This document shows, piece after piece, positions 42,942 to 52,737 of a DNA stretch of 64,000 nt. Within the stretch, counting starts at the first letter, position 1. Each line of letters opens with the position of its first letter. Below the pieces are notes generated by a model. The model was not told the DNA's origin and did not search any database. It saw only the letters and a program-made list of their open reading frames with translations. A program made the position numbers and the translations under genes. Location: NCBI GenBank assembly GCA_035946615.1, contig DASYZB010000030.1, positions 27,639 through 91,638 of the forward strand, in the 5' to 3' direction. The stretch is from Verrucomicrobiia bacterium (GTDB taxonomy: Bacteria; Verrucomicrobiota; Verrucomicrobiia; Limisphaerales; UBA8199).

Positions 42942-44741
42942 TTACCTGGAGGTCTCGGCGAAGGCAAAGGCAGGTTCGGGTTCCGGTTCGCTCCATTTGC
43001 CGTGTTCCTTGATGAGATCGACCAGCCGATCGACCGCCTCCGCCTCCGGAACATTGAATTTGATGGGTGTTTTACCCACATACAAATTGATCTTGCCCGG
43101 TGCGCCGCCTACATACCCGAAATCCGCGTCGGCCATTTCACCGGGGCCATTGACGATACAGCCCATGATGGCAATCTTGACCCCCTTGAGATGCTCGGTG
43201 CGGCCCTTGATGCGAGCGGTGATGGTCTGGAGGTTAAACAAGGTGCGCCCGCAGGAAGGGCAGGCCACATAATCGGTCTTGAAGGAGCGGCAGCCGGCGG
43301 CCTGGAGAATGTTGTAGGCCAGGCGCAGCGATTGCCCCGCACCAGGTTCGACCCGCACCAGGATAGCGTCGCCAATACCGTCCGCCAGGAGCGCGCCAAT
43401 CACCGCTGCGGCGCGCAACAGGGCGACTTTCGGTTCGAGCGGCGTGGATTCAAAAAGCAGGCAGTCCTTGAGCAAGATGGGGTTGCTCGACCCAAGCCGC
43501 TTCAGCCGCGCCGCCAAAAGCCGAAAAGCCGGTATCGGCGGCAGTGAGACGCCATCGCGCACGGAGACAAGCTGGGTATGGCAGTTTACTGAGAAATCCG
43601 TGGTGGGATCGACTTCGAGCACGTTAAGGTCCTCATAAACGGCCTCGGGCTTTACATCGGTTTTGAGGCTGACTTTTGGAGCCACTTTTTCCCAGGTGGC
43701 GCGCGTGACGACTACGCGAACCGTCTGGTCACCGCCGCATTTGACGCCCTCGGCCAGCTCGATTTCCGGCGAAGCGCGCCGCGTATAGGTAAAGGGGTCG
43801 AAAGAAGGCAGGCCCGTAAAAGGGACCGGCTGCGTATTGACCAAAGCCGGAACCTGGGCCAGCAGGTCGCGGCAGACCTCGATTTCCCTGGGCGAATCCT
43901 CGGTGAGAGACACGCGAATGGTATCGCCCAAACCGTCGCACAACAGCGACCCAATCCCGATAGCGCTCTTGATGCGGCCATCTTCGCCTTCGCCCGCTTC
44001 CGTCACCCCGAGATGAATGGGGTAGTTCCAATCCGGCCCTTCCTGTTCCAGGCGCGCGACAAGCAACCGGTAGCATTCGATCATCACCTTGGGATTGCTC
44101 GACTTCATCGAGAACTTGAAATTATGGAAGTTATTCTTCCGCGCGATACGGGCGAATTCGAGGGCGCTTTCAACCATCCCCCTGGGCGAATCACCGAAGC
44201 GGTTCATGATGCGGTCGCTGAGCGAGCCGTGGTTGGTGCCGATGCGCATGGCCCGGCCCAGCTCCTGGCAGAGCTTCACCAGGGGTGTGAACTTGGCCTC
44301 GATGCGCGCGAGTTCCGCCGCGTATTGCTCGTCAGAATACTCCTTCACAGCGAACTTCTTGGAATCGGCGTAATTGCCCGGGTTGATGCGGATCATCTCA
44401 ACCCACTTGGCCGCTTCCATGGCGGCCTCGGGCTTGAAATGGATGTCCGCCACGATGGGGACATTGCAGCCGCGCGCCCGCAGTTCAGCGGCAATGTTCT
44501 TCAAGTTCGCAGCGTCTTTGACTGTCGGGGCGGTGATGCGCACGATTTGGCAGCCGACTGCGACCAGGTCCAGCGTTTGCTGGATGCATTCGGCGGTGTC
44601 CATCGTGTCGCAGGTCAACATGGATTGCACGACCACCGGATGGTCGCCGCCAATGATCACTCCGCCATTGGCCGGGTCGCCAACGACCACTTCCCGCGCG
44701 CGGCGGCGGCTATAAACCAGCGGCGAATCGCAATAGCGCAT
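42942..44741 (-). CDS. ispG: 4-hydroxy-3-methylbut-2-enyl diphosphate synthase, long form
   Basis: 599 residues; the [4Fe-4S] enzyme of the MEP isoprenoid pathway. The N-terminal barrel has VVVGDPANGGVIIGGDHPVV, VADIHFKPEAAMEA and RIGTNHGSLSDRI. A large insert domain (about residues 270-470) makes it the long type found in plants, Chlamydiae and Bacteroidetes. The C-terminal cluster domain has VACPSCGRTLFNL and GCIVNGPGEMADAD, giving the three cysteines and the catalytic glutamate. It starts 2 nt after rseP on the same strand. Confidence 0.95.
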   Translation of the reverse strand: MRYCDSPLVYSRRRAREVVVGDPANGGVIIGGDHPVVVQSMLTCDTMDTAECIQQTLDLVAVGCQIVRITAPTVKDAANLKNIAAELRARGCNVPIVADIHFKPEAAMEAAKWVEMIRINPGNYADSKKFAVKEYSDEQYAAELARIEAKFTPLVKLCQELGRAMRIGTNHGSLSDRIMNRFGDSPRGMVESALEFARIARKNNFHNFKFSMKSSNPKVMIECYRLLVARLEQEGPDWNYPIHLGVTEAGEGEDGRIKSAIGIGSLLCDGLGDTIRVSLTEDSPREIEVCRDLLAQVPALVNTQPVPFTGLPSFDPFTYTRRASPEIELAEGVKCGGDQTVRVVVTRATWEKVAPKVSLKTDVKPEAVYEDLNVLEVDPTTDFSVNCHTQLVSVRDGVSLPPIPAFRLLAARLKRLGSSNPILLKDCLLFESTPLEPKVALLRAAAVIGALLADGIGDAILVRVEPGAGQSLRLAYNILQAAGCRSFKTDYVACPSCGRTLFNLQTITARIKGRTEHLKGVKIAIMGCIVNGPGEMADADFGYVGGAPGKINLYVGKTPIKFNVPEAEAVDRLVDLIKEHGKWSEPEPEPAFAFAETSR

Positions 44742-44743
44742 AG

Positions 44744-46162
44744 CTACTTTTTAGGGGCAAAGACAATTGGTTGTTCGTGATTGCTGCGCGCGCTGCGCAC
44801 CCAGTCCCCTGTGTCAAAAAAGGCAATAAACAGCATGAAGCCTATCAGGATCACCGCGCACGCAGTTTGCAGGTACTGCAGGACCCGGGCACTGATGGGC
44901 CGCCGGCGCACGGCTTCCAGCAACGCCAGGGCCACATGGCCGCCGTCCAGCACGGGGAAGGGCAGGAGATTGAGCAAGGCGAGATTCACGTTGATGACAA
45001 CGCTCCACCAAAGGACCTGGCGCCAGCCGTCTGGGCTCTCGAAGAGGTTTGTGTAGAGGCGAATGATCATCACCGCCCCGCCGAGCTGCTGCACGCCAAT
45101 ATCGCCCTTGTGAGAGAACACCGCCCCCAAAGTCGCCAGGATTTGTCCGGTGCTTTCGCGCACCTGGTCGAAAGGCCCGGGGTGAACCAGAGTGACGTTG
45201 GTGAGTCCTTGCCACGCCAGTATCCCGAAAGACGGGGAGCTGTTAGCGGGCTTGAGCGGGCGCTCGGCCATCAGCACCGTGTCGAATTGTTTATTGCCCC
45301 GCCGAACTGTCAGGGCGACCGGCTTGATCGGGCCATTGGTCATCAAATCTTCCTCGTAAATAACAGGCATGAAGCTGTAGGCCTTTTCGCCGTTCACCGC
45401 CACAACCTCGTCACCTTGTTTGAGTCCGGCGAGTGCTGCCGGACTGTTGGTGGCGACTTCGTAGATAATGGCCTGGTGCGCCGGCGCAATGAGGAGCTGC
45501 CGGAGTGCCTTGCGTTCGTACCATTGGGTGGGGCGCTTATAGGGAAGGGCCTCGGTCTCGTAATCATGGCCGTCTCGGCGGTATTTAATCGTCAGATGGG
45601 TGCCTTGGCTGGTGATGATTCGCCACATCACGCTGTCTTGGGATGGCGGCGCCCAATGGTGGATAGGATAATGGTCGATCTCGATGATATCATCCCCGGG
45701 CCGCAGCCCCGCTTTCCAGGCCGGACCGCTTGGATCGACCCAGCCCAATTTGGTAGTGTTGCTGTCTTCGCTCACCGGACGCCCGACCACCATCACCACC
45801 ACCGCAAAGGTCAAGGCCAGCAAAAAACTGAACAGCGGTCCCGCCACCGCCACAATGATCTTGTCCAGGGCCGAAATGGGCGGCAGAGGCCTTCCGGAGC
45901 TCTCGCCTTTGCCTTCGATCATTTCCATAGTCGCCATTTGAGGCAGCGAGACATAACCGCCGGCGGGGATTGTGCCCAAGGCGTATTCGACTCCGTTGAT
46001 TTTCTTTTTCCAAATGGGTTTGCCAAACCACACAGCGAAACGGTCCACCCTGAGACCGCGCCAGCGCGCGGCCAGGAAGTGGCCCAGTTCATGCACAAAA
46101 ATCAGCAGGTTGAACAGCAACAAGACTTCCAAAAAAATCAATGTAAACTTAAGAATCTGCAT
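44744..46162 (-). CDS. rseP: RseP-type site-2 zinc metalloprotease
   Basis: 472 residues of an intramembrane protease that cleaves anti-sigma factors or signal peptide remnants. HELGH at residues 24-28 gives the zinc histidines and catalytic Glu; NLLPFPVLDGGHVALALLEA supplies the LDG motif. Two PDZ-like domains lie between (KAGLRPGDDIIEI and LAGLKQGDEVVAVNGE). About four membrane segments. Downstream it is coupled to ispG; the dxr gene often found nearby is absent here. Confidence 0.93.
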   Translation of the reverse strand: MQILKFTLIFLEVLLLFNLLIFVHELGHFLAARWRGLRVDRFAVWFGKPIWKKKINGVEYALGTIPAGGYVSLPQMATMEMIEGKGESSGRPLPPISALDKIIVAVAGPLFSFLLALTFAVVVMVVGRPVSEDSNTTKLGWVDPSGPAWKAGLRPGDDIIEIDHYPIHHWAPPSQDSVMWRIITSQGTHLTIKYRRDGHDYETEALPYKRPTQWYERKALRQLLIAPAHQAIIYEVATNSPAALAGLKQGDEVVAVNGEKAYSFMPVIYEEDLMTNGPIKPVALTVRRGNKQFDTVLMAERPLKPANSSPSFGILAWQGLTNVTLVHPGPFDQVRESTGQILATLGAVFSHKGDIGVQQLGGAVMIIRLYTNLFESPDGWRQVLWWSVVINVNLALLNLLPFPVLDGGHVALALLEAVRRRPISARVLQYLQTACAVILIGFMLFIAFFDTGDWVRSARSNHEQPIVFAPKK

Positions 46163-46302
46163 ACGTTAGCTCTTCGCCTAAAAGGGCGCGCCTGAATATA
46201 GCAGCGATTGTGCCAGGAGCAATAACCCTTGTAAGCTCGCCAAACCTGGATCCGAGCTTGTCAGCGAGGAGCGGCGCCGGTAACGTCAAGCACTTGCATG
46301 CC

Positions 46303-48453
46303 ATGAAACGGCCTGTTGCTCTCACTCGCTTACACCCCCCGTGCGCTCTCCTTCCCCTCATTGCGGTTTGCGCGCTAAACGCCCACTGCCAATCCAGCGA
46401 GTTGCTCTTTGGATTCGGCGATAGTTTCGACTTGAACAGAGTCCAAACCACAGATGCAAGAGTTGCGAAGGTGACATCAGGCGACCGCGTGGAATTGCGT
46501 GTGGTCACCGGCCATCAGCAGCCCTGGCCTGGCATCGCGCTGCCCGCCCCCACCGGGTCCTGGGACCTCTCCCCCTACTCTGAAATTGCCGTCCAGCTCA
46601 GTAACTCGGGCGTCGAGCCGATCACGGTTTCCTGCCGCGCGGATAACCCGGGCGCAGATGGCACCGAGCATTGTGTCACCGGGTCATTAGACCTGGCGCC
46701 CGGAAGAACAGGCAGGCTCAAAGTTATCCTGAAGCGCGCGGGCGATAACAACCTGGGCGGGAAACTCTTTGGGATGCGCGGCTACCCCGTCGCCCCTGGC
46801 GGGCCGGGGACAGTGCAGGCCTCTCATATCACGCAATTGCTCATTTTCTTGAGCAAGCCCAGCGCCGACCACCGGTTCCAGTTGGCGGCTATCCAGGCCG
46901 AGGGCCAATATATTGCACCCACGGCCTGGACAACGGATGCGGCCCCATTTTTCCCGTTCATCGATACTTTCGGGCAGTATCGCCACAAAAGTTGGCCCGG
47001 AAAGACAAAAGATTTGGATGACCTTCAACTCAAGGGCAGGGCGGAAGCAAAAGAACTGGAAGCAAACCACGGGCCTGCCGATTGGGATAAATACGGTGGT
47101 TGGGCTGTCGGGCCTCAGCGCCAGGCTACCGGCTTTTTCCGGACGGAAAAAGTCCATGGCAAATGGTGGCTGGTGGACCCCGCCGGGCGTCTCTTTTTCT
47201 CGCATGGCATTGATTGTGTGCGGGAGGTGGATACGACTCCGATTGAGGAGCGCGATTTGTGGTTTGAGGACCTGCCGGCAAGCCGTCCAGAATTCAAGGA
47301 ATTTGTCTCGACGGGTTTCGCGCTCAAGGGCCATTACCAGGGGCGCAGCCCGCGCTGCTTTTCCTTTGCGGGGGCGAACCTGGCGCGCAAGTACGGACCG
47401 GATTGGAAGAAGACCTATCCCGAATTGATTCACCGGCGCTTGCGCAGTTGGGGCTTGAACACGATCGGAAACTGGTCCGATGAGGCAACCCGCCTGCTGC
47501 GCCGGACTCCCTATACCGATGCCATTGGCAGTGGCCGCTGCCGGATGCTGGCCGGCAGTGAGGGTTATTGGGGTAAATTCCCAGATGTGTTCGATTCGTC
47601 GTTTGGCGAGGCCTTGAGGCGGAGCATGCAAACCAGGAATGGGAAGAGTGCCGGCGACCCCTGGTGCATTGGATATTTCTCGGACAACGAGATGTCGTGG
47701 GGTGACGAGGTGTCGCTGGCGGTAGCGGCGCTGCGCTCGCCGCCGGACCAGGCGGCAAAACTTGCGTTCGTGTCCGATCTCAAAACCGAGTATGGCGATA
47801 TCGCGCGCTTAAATGAGGCCTGGGGCGCCAAACATGAATCCTGGGACGGGCTGTTGCAGGCCCGCAAAACCCCTCCTCAAAATCCCAGAACACACGCCGA
47901 CTTAACCGCCTTTTACACCAAAACAGCCGAACGATACTTTTGCACGGCGCGCGATGCCATCAAAGCCCTCGCCCCGCATCAATTGTATTTGGGCTGTCGC
48001 TTTGCGTGGGTCAATCCGCTGGCGGCTGCCGCTGCCGCCAAATACTGCGACGTGGTCAGCTACAATCTCTATCGGCGCAGTGTCGCAGACTTCCGCTTCA
48101 ATGGTGGAGCGGACGTGCCGTTGCTGATCGGCGAATTCCATTTCGGAGCGCTGGACCGCGGGATGTTTCACACCGGCCTGGTCCCGGTAGCCGGCCAGGC
48201 GGCCCGCGCCGAGGCCTATAAAGAATATGTGCGTGGAGCGTTGCAGCATCCGCAGTTTGTGGGCTGCCATTGGTTCCAGTACAAGGACGAACCGGTCACA
48301 GGCCGGGTTTATGACGAGGAGAATTATCAGATCGGCTTCGTGGATGTGGCGGACACGCCTTACCAGGAGACAATCGCCGCCAGCCGCGAGGCAGGCTCGG
48401 GTCTCTACCGGGAGGCCTGGGCAAGGCGTTCACAGCAGCAAACGGGTCAATAG
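46303..48453 (+). CDS. Agarase-like (GH50/GH42-related) secreted glycoside hydrolase
   Basis: 716 residues. The signal peptide region is HPPCALLPLIAVCALNAHCQ. An N-terminal carbohydrate-binding-like domain (~30-210) precedes a barrel with FFRTEKVHGKWWLVDPAGRL and FFSHGIDCVREVD, a motif found in agarase-like clan GH-A proteins. The acid/base is probably Glu in YFSDNEMSWG (about residue 462) and the nucleophile Glu in LIGEFHFGALDRG (about 610). The substrate is not certain: agarose, porphyran or another beta-galactan. Start at 46303 (MKRPVALTRL). Confidence 0.72.
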   Translation: MKRPVALTRLHPPCALLPLIAVCALNAHCQSSELLFGFGDSFDLNRVQTTDARVAKVTSGDRVELRVVTGHQQPWPGIALPAPTGSWDLSPYSEIAVQLSNSGVEPITVSCRADNPGADGTEHCVTGSLDLAPGRTGRLKVILKRAGDNNLGGKLFGMRGYPVAPGGPGTVQASHITQLLIFLSKPSADHRFQLAAIQAEGQYIAPTAWTTDAAPFFPFIDTFGQYRHKSWPGKTKDLDDLQLKGRAEAKELEANHGPADWDKYGGWAVGPQRQATGFFRTEKVHGKWWLVDPAGRLFFSHGIDCVREVDTTPIEERDLWFEDLPASRPEFKEFVSTGFALKGHYQGRSPRCFSFAGANLARKYGPDWKKTYPELIHRRLRSWGLNTIGNWSDEATRLLRRTPYTDAIGSGRCRMLAGSEGYWGKFPDVFDSSFGEALRRSMQTRNGKSAGDPWCIGYFSDNEMSWGDEVSLAVAALRSPPDQAAKLAFVSDLKTEYGDIARLNEAWGAKHESWDGLLQARKTPPQNPRTHADLTAFYTKTAERYFCTARDAIKALAPHQLYLGCRFAWVNPLAAAAAAKYCDVVSYNLYRRSVADFRFNGGADVPLLIGEFHFGALDRGMFHTGLVPVAGQAARAEAYKEYVRGALQHPQFVGCHWFQYKDEPVTGRVYDEENYQIGFVDVADTPYQETIAASREAGSGLYREAWARRSQQQTGQ

Positions 48454-48605
48454 GGCGGCGGACGGGGCGGGCCAACAATGAGCCGGACGACGAGCATAAT
48501 GACACCCACAATCAGCAATAGGTAAATCCAGCCGCCCAGCGTGTAGGAACTGATGATCCCCAGCAGCCACAGAATGATCAGGATTAGAGCCAGAGTTAGG
48601 AGCAT
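48447..48605 (-). CDS. Lmo0937-type (DUF5670) small membrane protein
   Basis: 52 residues read directly from the minus strand: MLLTLALILIILWLLG, then IISSYTLGGWIYLLLIVGVI and MLVVRLIVGPPRPPPY. Two short membrane helices flank the SSYTLGGWIY turn, the signature of the lmo0937/DUF5670 group. The TGA stop overlaps the end of the agarase-like gene on the opposite strand by 7 nt. AAGGAAAAG precedes the ATG as a ribosome-binding site. Such genes are often stress-induced; function unknown. Confidence 0.85.
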   Translation of the reverse strand: MLLTLALILIILWLLGIISSYTLGGWIYLLLIVGVIMLVVRLIVGPPRPPPY

Positions 48606-48707
48606 ATACTTTTCCTTCTCGCCTCACGGGTAACTCCGCAAGGCAGTTTGTTCTTAAAGCAAGCTCTTCCCTCAGGCCACGCCAGGCCATAGGGTGAATC
48701 CCGCCAA

Positions 48708-49286
48708 TCAGAAGATCAGACGCAACCCCATCCGAATCAGGAGACGATTATAAATCGTGCCCTGGTCCCCAAAAAAATATCGGGCATCGGAAAAGATGCC
48801 TGTGGTGGGATTAAATCGCAGGTCCAAACCGACTCCGCACCCGTAGGTCCACTGATAAATCGGACTGATGGCGCGACCACCGCTGCCGATCAGATAAGGG
48901 GCCAACCCGATGCTCTCGATGGGAAAACGCAGCATCACACTGCCGACCACATCATCCACCAGCCGCGCACCCTCTTTGTCCGACATATTGAAATCGGCCC
49001 CCACACCGAGTTCGCGCGTAATGAAATAATTCGCCCCGACGCCACCCCCCCAGTAACCGTGGCGGATATTGTGCTCGAAAACCTCGTGGAATTCGCCCTC
49101 GGGATTGATATAGCTGCCAAAGAGGTCCAGGGAAAATTCCTGGGCAGTAAACTTGGGCGTGTTCTCATCATAACTCAAGTGGCCGCTCCACCAGGCACTG
49201 GGGTCATCCCAGATATGGGCGGCGTGGACTATCCCGGCAGCTACAAAGAAGACAGACACACTGAGAATCCATTTTTTCATAGTCAT
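48708..49286 (-). CDS. Outer-membrane beta-barrel protein
   Basis: 192 residues. A signal peptide (ILSVSVFFVAAGIVHAAH) precedes alternating amphipathic strands (FSLDLFGSYINPEG; GYWGGGVGANYFITRELGVG; LAPYLIGSGGRAI) and a terminal aromatic residue (RMGLRLIF), the C-terminal beta signal of BamA substrates. About eight strands, like the OmpA/OmpW class. ATG at 49280 (MKKWIL) is more likely the true start. No defined substrate. Confidence 0.75.
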   Translation of the reverse strand: MTMKKWILSVSVFFVAAGIVHAAHIWDDPSAWWSGHLSYDENTPKFTAQEFSLDLFGSYINPEGEFHEVFEHNIRHGYWGGGVGANYFITRELGVGADFNMSDKEGARLVDDVVGSVMLRFPIESIGLAPYLIGSGGRAISPIYQWTYGCGVGLDLRFNPTTGIFSDARYFFGDQGTIYNRLLIRMGLRLIF

Positions 49287-49394
49287 ATTCCCTAATCCTT
49301 ACTTGTTTTCAGAACCCGTTGAATTACCGGATAGAACCTAAGCGCTGCCAGACGCCTGCAAATGGGGTGATCGCTCTACCTCGGCGATCTCGAT

Positions 49395-49799
49395 TCAATC
49401 CCGTTCCTTGCGGTACTGGGTAAACTCCGCAGGGATGCTGCCGTCGGCCGAATCAGACTCAGATTTCTTGCGGCGGCGCCTCGAGAGCACCATGGCCAAA
49501 ACTGGAGCTACCTGGCGGTAAACCCGCCAAGCCATGACAGCCAGGCCAATCCCTCGTTGGAAACCCGAGCGCGACTGCGCCGCGCGATTGGCCCGGCGCT
49601 GGCCGAACCATTGTGAACCCAACCATGCGCCGGCCAGTGGAAGCAGCGGCAGCAAAGAACGCATTGCGCGAACCGGGCTGAGCTTGCTCCTGAGGCTCTC
49701 TAAGTGAAGGGTCAAATTGTGGAACTCCAAGGCAAGTGTTTTTCGGTAGAGTTCACTCTCGACAACCAAGGCGCGTTTGCGAGCTTCCAGGTCGTTCAT
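49395..49799 (-). CDS. YqjK-position hypothetical protein
   Basis: 134 residues from ATG 49799: a charged helical N-terminus (NDLEARKRALVVESELYRKT), two weakly hydrophobic segments (MRSLLPLLPLAGAWLGSQWF; VAPVLAMVLSRRRRKK) and an acidic tail. It overlaps the holin-like gene by 4 nt and is third in an operon laid out like the enterobacterial yqjD-yqjE-yqjK. Membrane association is likely; function unknown. Confidence 0.7.
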   Translation of the reverse strand: MNDLEARKRALVVESELYRKTLALEFHNLTLHLESLRSKLSPVRAMRSLLPLLPLAGAWLGSQWFGQRRANRAAQSRSGFQRGIGLAVMAWRVYRQVAPVLAMVLSRRRRKKSESDSADGSIPAEFTQYRKERD

Positions 49800-50179
49800 T
49801 TTAAGGACTCGATCCACTCCCGGTCTTTCCTGGCTTGCTCGAGCGTTGCGGAAAAGGGCTCATGTTTGAGGGCCGAGCGAAGCCCTAGCCAGGCCAGGAG
49901 CGCGGCGAGAAGGTACAAAACAGTGAAACCGGCGGCAACATAGAGACGCAACCCTGGCCGGAACAAAAGAATGATCGTGGCGGTAAATAATAAGGCAGCC
50001 AGGAGCCCGGCAAACATCAGACTAAAAGCCCACAACAACAGTTCGGTTATCCGAATCCGCTCCTCTTGAAATTCAACCACCAACAACTCGAGCCGGTTCT
50101 CGACAGCGCTCAGCCCTGTTCGAGCCAACCGGCCTGCCAGCGCCGTTAACCCGGGCGCATCTGGGTTGTCGTGGGCCAT
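49796..50179 (-). CDS. Holin-superfamily (YqjE-like) membrane protein
   Basis: 127 residues. An N-terminal amphipathic region (LSAVENRLELLVVEFQEERI) precedes two membrane helices (LMFAGLLAALLFTATIILLF; VAAGFTVLYLLAALLAWLG) and a charged tail. This is the layout of the phage-holin-3-6/YqjE family. Start ATG overlaps the upstream TAA by one base (TAATG). Probably an envelope-stress protein rather than a lytic holin. Confidence 0.8.
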   Translation of the reverse strand: MAHDNPDAPGLTALAGRLARTGLSAVENRLELLVVEFQEERIRITELLLWAFSLMFAGLLAALLFTATIILLFRPGLRLYVAAGFTVLYLLAALLAWLGLRSALKHEPFSATLEQARKDREWIESLK

Positions 50180-50490
50180 TATTTGCGGTTCAGCAGGACG
50201 CCCAGTACCATTCCGATTCCGAAGGCGACGCCAACCGATTGATAGGGATAATCATGAATCACGCGATCGGTCGCCCTGGCGCCCGCCACTGCCCGCTCTT
50301 CAAGCTTGCGCCGCGTGTCTTTGGCGAGTTCCAGAGCAGCCGCCAGGCGCTCTCGCGCCGCCATCCCGCGTTCGCTCAAATCCTTTGCTCCAGCTCTTAA
50401 CAGTTGTTCTCCGTCGGCAACAACAGCTCTTAAATCCCTCAGCAGTTTCTCTGTGGATTGTTCAATTTCCGCAGCGGATTTGGTTTCCAT
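50179..50490 (-). CDS. DUF883 (YqjD/ElaB-type) membrane-anchored protein
   Basis: 103 residues: a long helical region (EKLLRDLRAVVADGEQLLRA; RLAAALELAKDTRRKLEERA) followed by VIHDYPYQSVGVAFGIGMVL, the DUF883 C-terminal anchor with the conserved aromatic PYQS turn. In Escherichia coli these proteins bind ribosomes at the inner membrane in stationary phase. First gene of the three-gene operon. Confidence 0.88.
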   Translation of the reverse strand: METKSAAEIEQSTEKLLRDLRAVVADGEQLLRAGAKDLSERGMAARERLAAALELAKDTRRKLEERAVAGARATDRVIHDYPYQSVGVAFGIGMVLGVLLNRK

Positions 50491-50664
50491 AAATCGTGTT
50501 TACTGGTTGATGTGAAAGGCGGTGGACATCTTAGCTCGGGGCTAATTTAGTTCCAGCCCCTCTCAACCGATATGGGGTATTTGCCCCAAGGAGAATGGGA
50601 TATCAAAAGCGTGTTCGAGAACGAGGACGAGAGGATGGCGGCAATCTATTGTTAAAACGTGCTC

Positions 50665-52566
50665 TCAAGGTCTGGCCCGGGGGAGCACTTCCACTGTAAG
50701 ACCCGAGGGGGCCGTTGCGGTACGATAGACGCGTTCTGTGGCTTTGCGGAAATCCTCCGGCCTGGCCGTGGCGATGTTGACGAAGGTTTGCGGGTTGCGG
50801 TCCACCAGAGGAAACCACGAGCTTTGCACTTGCACCATCACCCGGTGGCCGCGGCGGAAGGTGTGGCAGACATCGGCCATAGTGAATTCGAGTTTTGCGG
50901 CCTTGCCCGGGACCATGGCCTCTGGATGCTCGAAGCTATCGCGAAACCGCGCGCGCATGACATCGCCGCGAACCAATTGCTGGTAGCCGCCCATAACGAC
51001 GTAAGCAGGATTGGGTTGGAGATTGGGGAAGTCGGGGTCATAAACATCAATCAACTTAACGACCCAATCCGAGTCGGTGCCGGTCGTTGAGACATGGAGA
51101 ATAGCCTTGACCGGCCCAGCCAAGGTGAGGTCCTCATCGAGCGGCTCGGTTTCATAAACCAGCACATCCGGGCGCGAGGCGGCAAAGCGCTGGTCATGCA
51201 CCGGATAGCTGCGGGGATAATCGGTTGTGATTTCCATTGTGAAGGGGACAGGTTTGGCGGGATCACTGACGTACTCGTCGTAGGCATCCGAGACGGCTGC
51301 GGGCGCTGAGAAAGAGAGTTTGCCGGATTGATTGAAGAAGAGCGTTTGCTCACGCGCGCCGCGCGGCGGCCAGGCATCGAAGCGCCGCCATCGGTCCGTG
51401 CCTGTCTCGAACACGTATGCCTCCGGCGGCGGTTTGTTTGTATCGCCCTTGAGGAAATGCCGGAAGAAAGGCAGTTCAATATGTTGGCGGTAAAAGGCGG
51501 CTGTCTTGGCGTGAAATAGTACTTCGCCCAATTTATCGCCCTCCTTTCGGCCCCAATCGCCATGCGCCCAGGGCCCCATAACCAGCACATTGGTAATGGT
51601 GGGATTTAACCGTTCAACCCAGCGATAGGTCTCGAGCGCGCCGAAGAGGTCTTCGCCGTCGAACCACCCACCCACGGTCATGACGGCGCAGTGAATGTTC
51701 TTTAAATGGGGCCTGATATTGCGCGCCTGCCAGAACGAGTCGTAGTTGGGATGCGCCAGAAACTCTGTCCAAGCCGGGATGGCGTGCTGGAAGAGCGCGT
51801 CGGAGTTCGCGAGCGGCCCCATCCGCAGATAGAAATCGTAGCCGTCCGGGTCATTAAAAACGAAATGCTTGCCGGCGTCGCGCAACGGGTCATCGGATTT
51901 CTCTTCGAACCAATAAAAGAAGCCGAAGTTTTGAGAGAGGAAAAACGCGCCATTGTGATGCAGGTCGTCGCCCATAAACCAATCGGAGATGGGCGCTTGC
52001 GGGGAAGCAGCCTTGAGGGCCGGGTGGGAGTCGATCATTCCCATCGAGGTATAAAAGCCCGGATAGGAAATGCCGAACATGCCGACCTTGCCGTTGTTAT
52101 CGGGGACATTTTTCACCAGCCAATCAATCGCGTCCCAGGCATCGGAACTTTCGTCGGCATCCTTGGGCCCTTTATTTGGGTTATATGGCCGCACATGAAC
52201 GTAGGTCCCCTCCGAGGCATAGCGTCCGCGAACGTCCTGTGTGACGAGGATGAACTTGTCTTTGGCAAGCGTTTCAAACGAGCCGCTGGGGTCGTTATAA
52301 TTATCCACGCCGTAGGGTTTAAGGGCATAGGGCGTTCGGGTCAGCAAGATGGGCCACGGCTGGGAATCGTCCTTGGGGATATAAACCCGGGTAAAGAGCC
52401 GAATGCCATCGCGCATGGGAATGCGATACTCGTATTTTGTGTAATGCTCGGCTAACCAGGCGGAGTTTGTCTGACCCGGGGCGTCAGTGGCCGCCCAGGC
52501 GAAGGTCGAGGCCAAAAGCAACGTGAGATCAGGCAGGCGTACTGAGAGGCGCGGCGCGGTGTTCAT
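50665..52566 (-). CDS. CocE/NonD family alpha/beta-hydrolase, exported
   Basis: 633 residues from ATG 52566 (an upstream TTG would add two). Signal peptide (LTLLLASTFAWAATDA). The alpha/beta-hydrolase core has the nucleophile Ser167 in GMFGISYPGFYTS, the RYASEGTY strand and acidic and His partners further along (e.g. GPWAHGDW). A C-terminal jelly-roll domain (X-Pro dipeptidyl-peptidase C-terminal type) spans ~390-630. The family includes cocaine esterase, glutaryl-7-ACA acylase and peptidases, so the substrate is unknown. Confidence 0.9.
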   Translation of the reverse strand: MNTAPRLSVRLPDLTLLLASTFAWAATDAPGQTNSAWLAEHYTKYEYRIPMRDGIRLFTRVYIPKDDSQPWPILLTRTPYALKPYGVDNYNDPSGSFETLAKDKFILVTQDVRGRYASEGTYVHVRPYNPNKGPKDADESSDAWDAIDWLVKNVPDNNGKVGMFGISYPGFYTSMGMIDSHPALKAASPQAPISDWFMGDDLHHNGAFFLSQNFGFFYWFEEKSDDPLRDAGKHFVFNDPDGYDFYLRMGPLANSDALFQHAIPAWTEFLAHPNYDSFWQARNIRPHLKNIHCAVMTVGGWFDGEDLFGALETYRWVERLNPTITNVLVMGPWAHGDWGRKEGDKLGEVLFHAKTAAFYRQHIELPFFRHFLKGDTNKPPPEAYVFETGTDRWRRFDAWPPRGAREQTLFFNQSGKLSFSAPAAVSDAYDEYVSDPAKPVPFTMEITTDYPRSYPVHDQRFAASRPDVLVYETEPLDEDLTLAGPVKAILHVSTTGTDSDWVVKLIDVYDPDFPNLQPNPAYVVMGGYQQLVRGDVMRARFRDSFEHPEAMVPGKAAKLEFTMADVCHTFRRGHRVMVQVQSSWFPLVDRNPQTFVNIATARPEDFRKATERVYRTATAPSGLTVEVLPRARP

Positions 52567-52737
52567 GGGCAAAAACTCTCATAAGCCACCATGGCTTTCA
52601 AGACCAATGGATTTTTGTGTGGTTACGACAGAAGAACCCAGAAAGCCGTTGAAACGGCTCACCATACATGCCCTACCCCGCAACCCGGCTGAAGTCACCC
52701 TTTCGGGCATGGGGGGCACTGCATCATGAGGCTATCT

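Noticed and set aside
44771..46195. 474-codon plus-strand ORF
   Set aside because: Antisense of rseP; no family features.
49796..50179. Phage holin gene marking a prophage
   Set aside because: It is in a yqjD-yqjE-like operon with no lysis or phage structural genes nearby.
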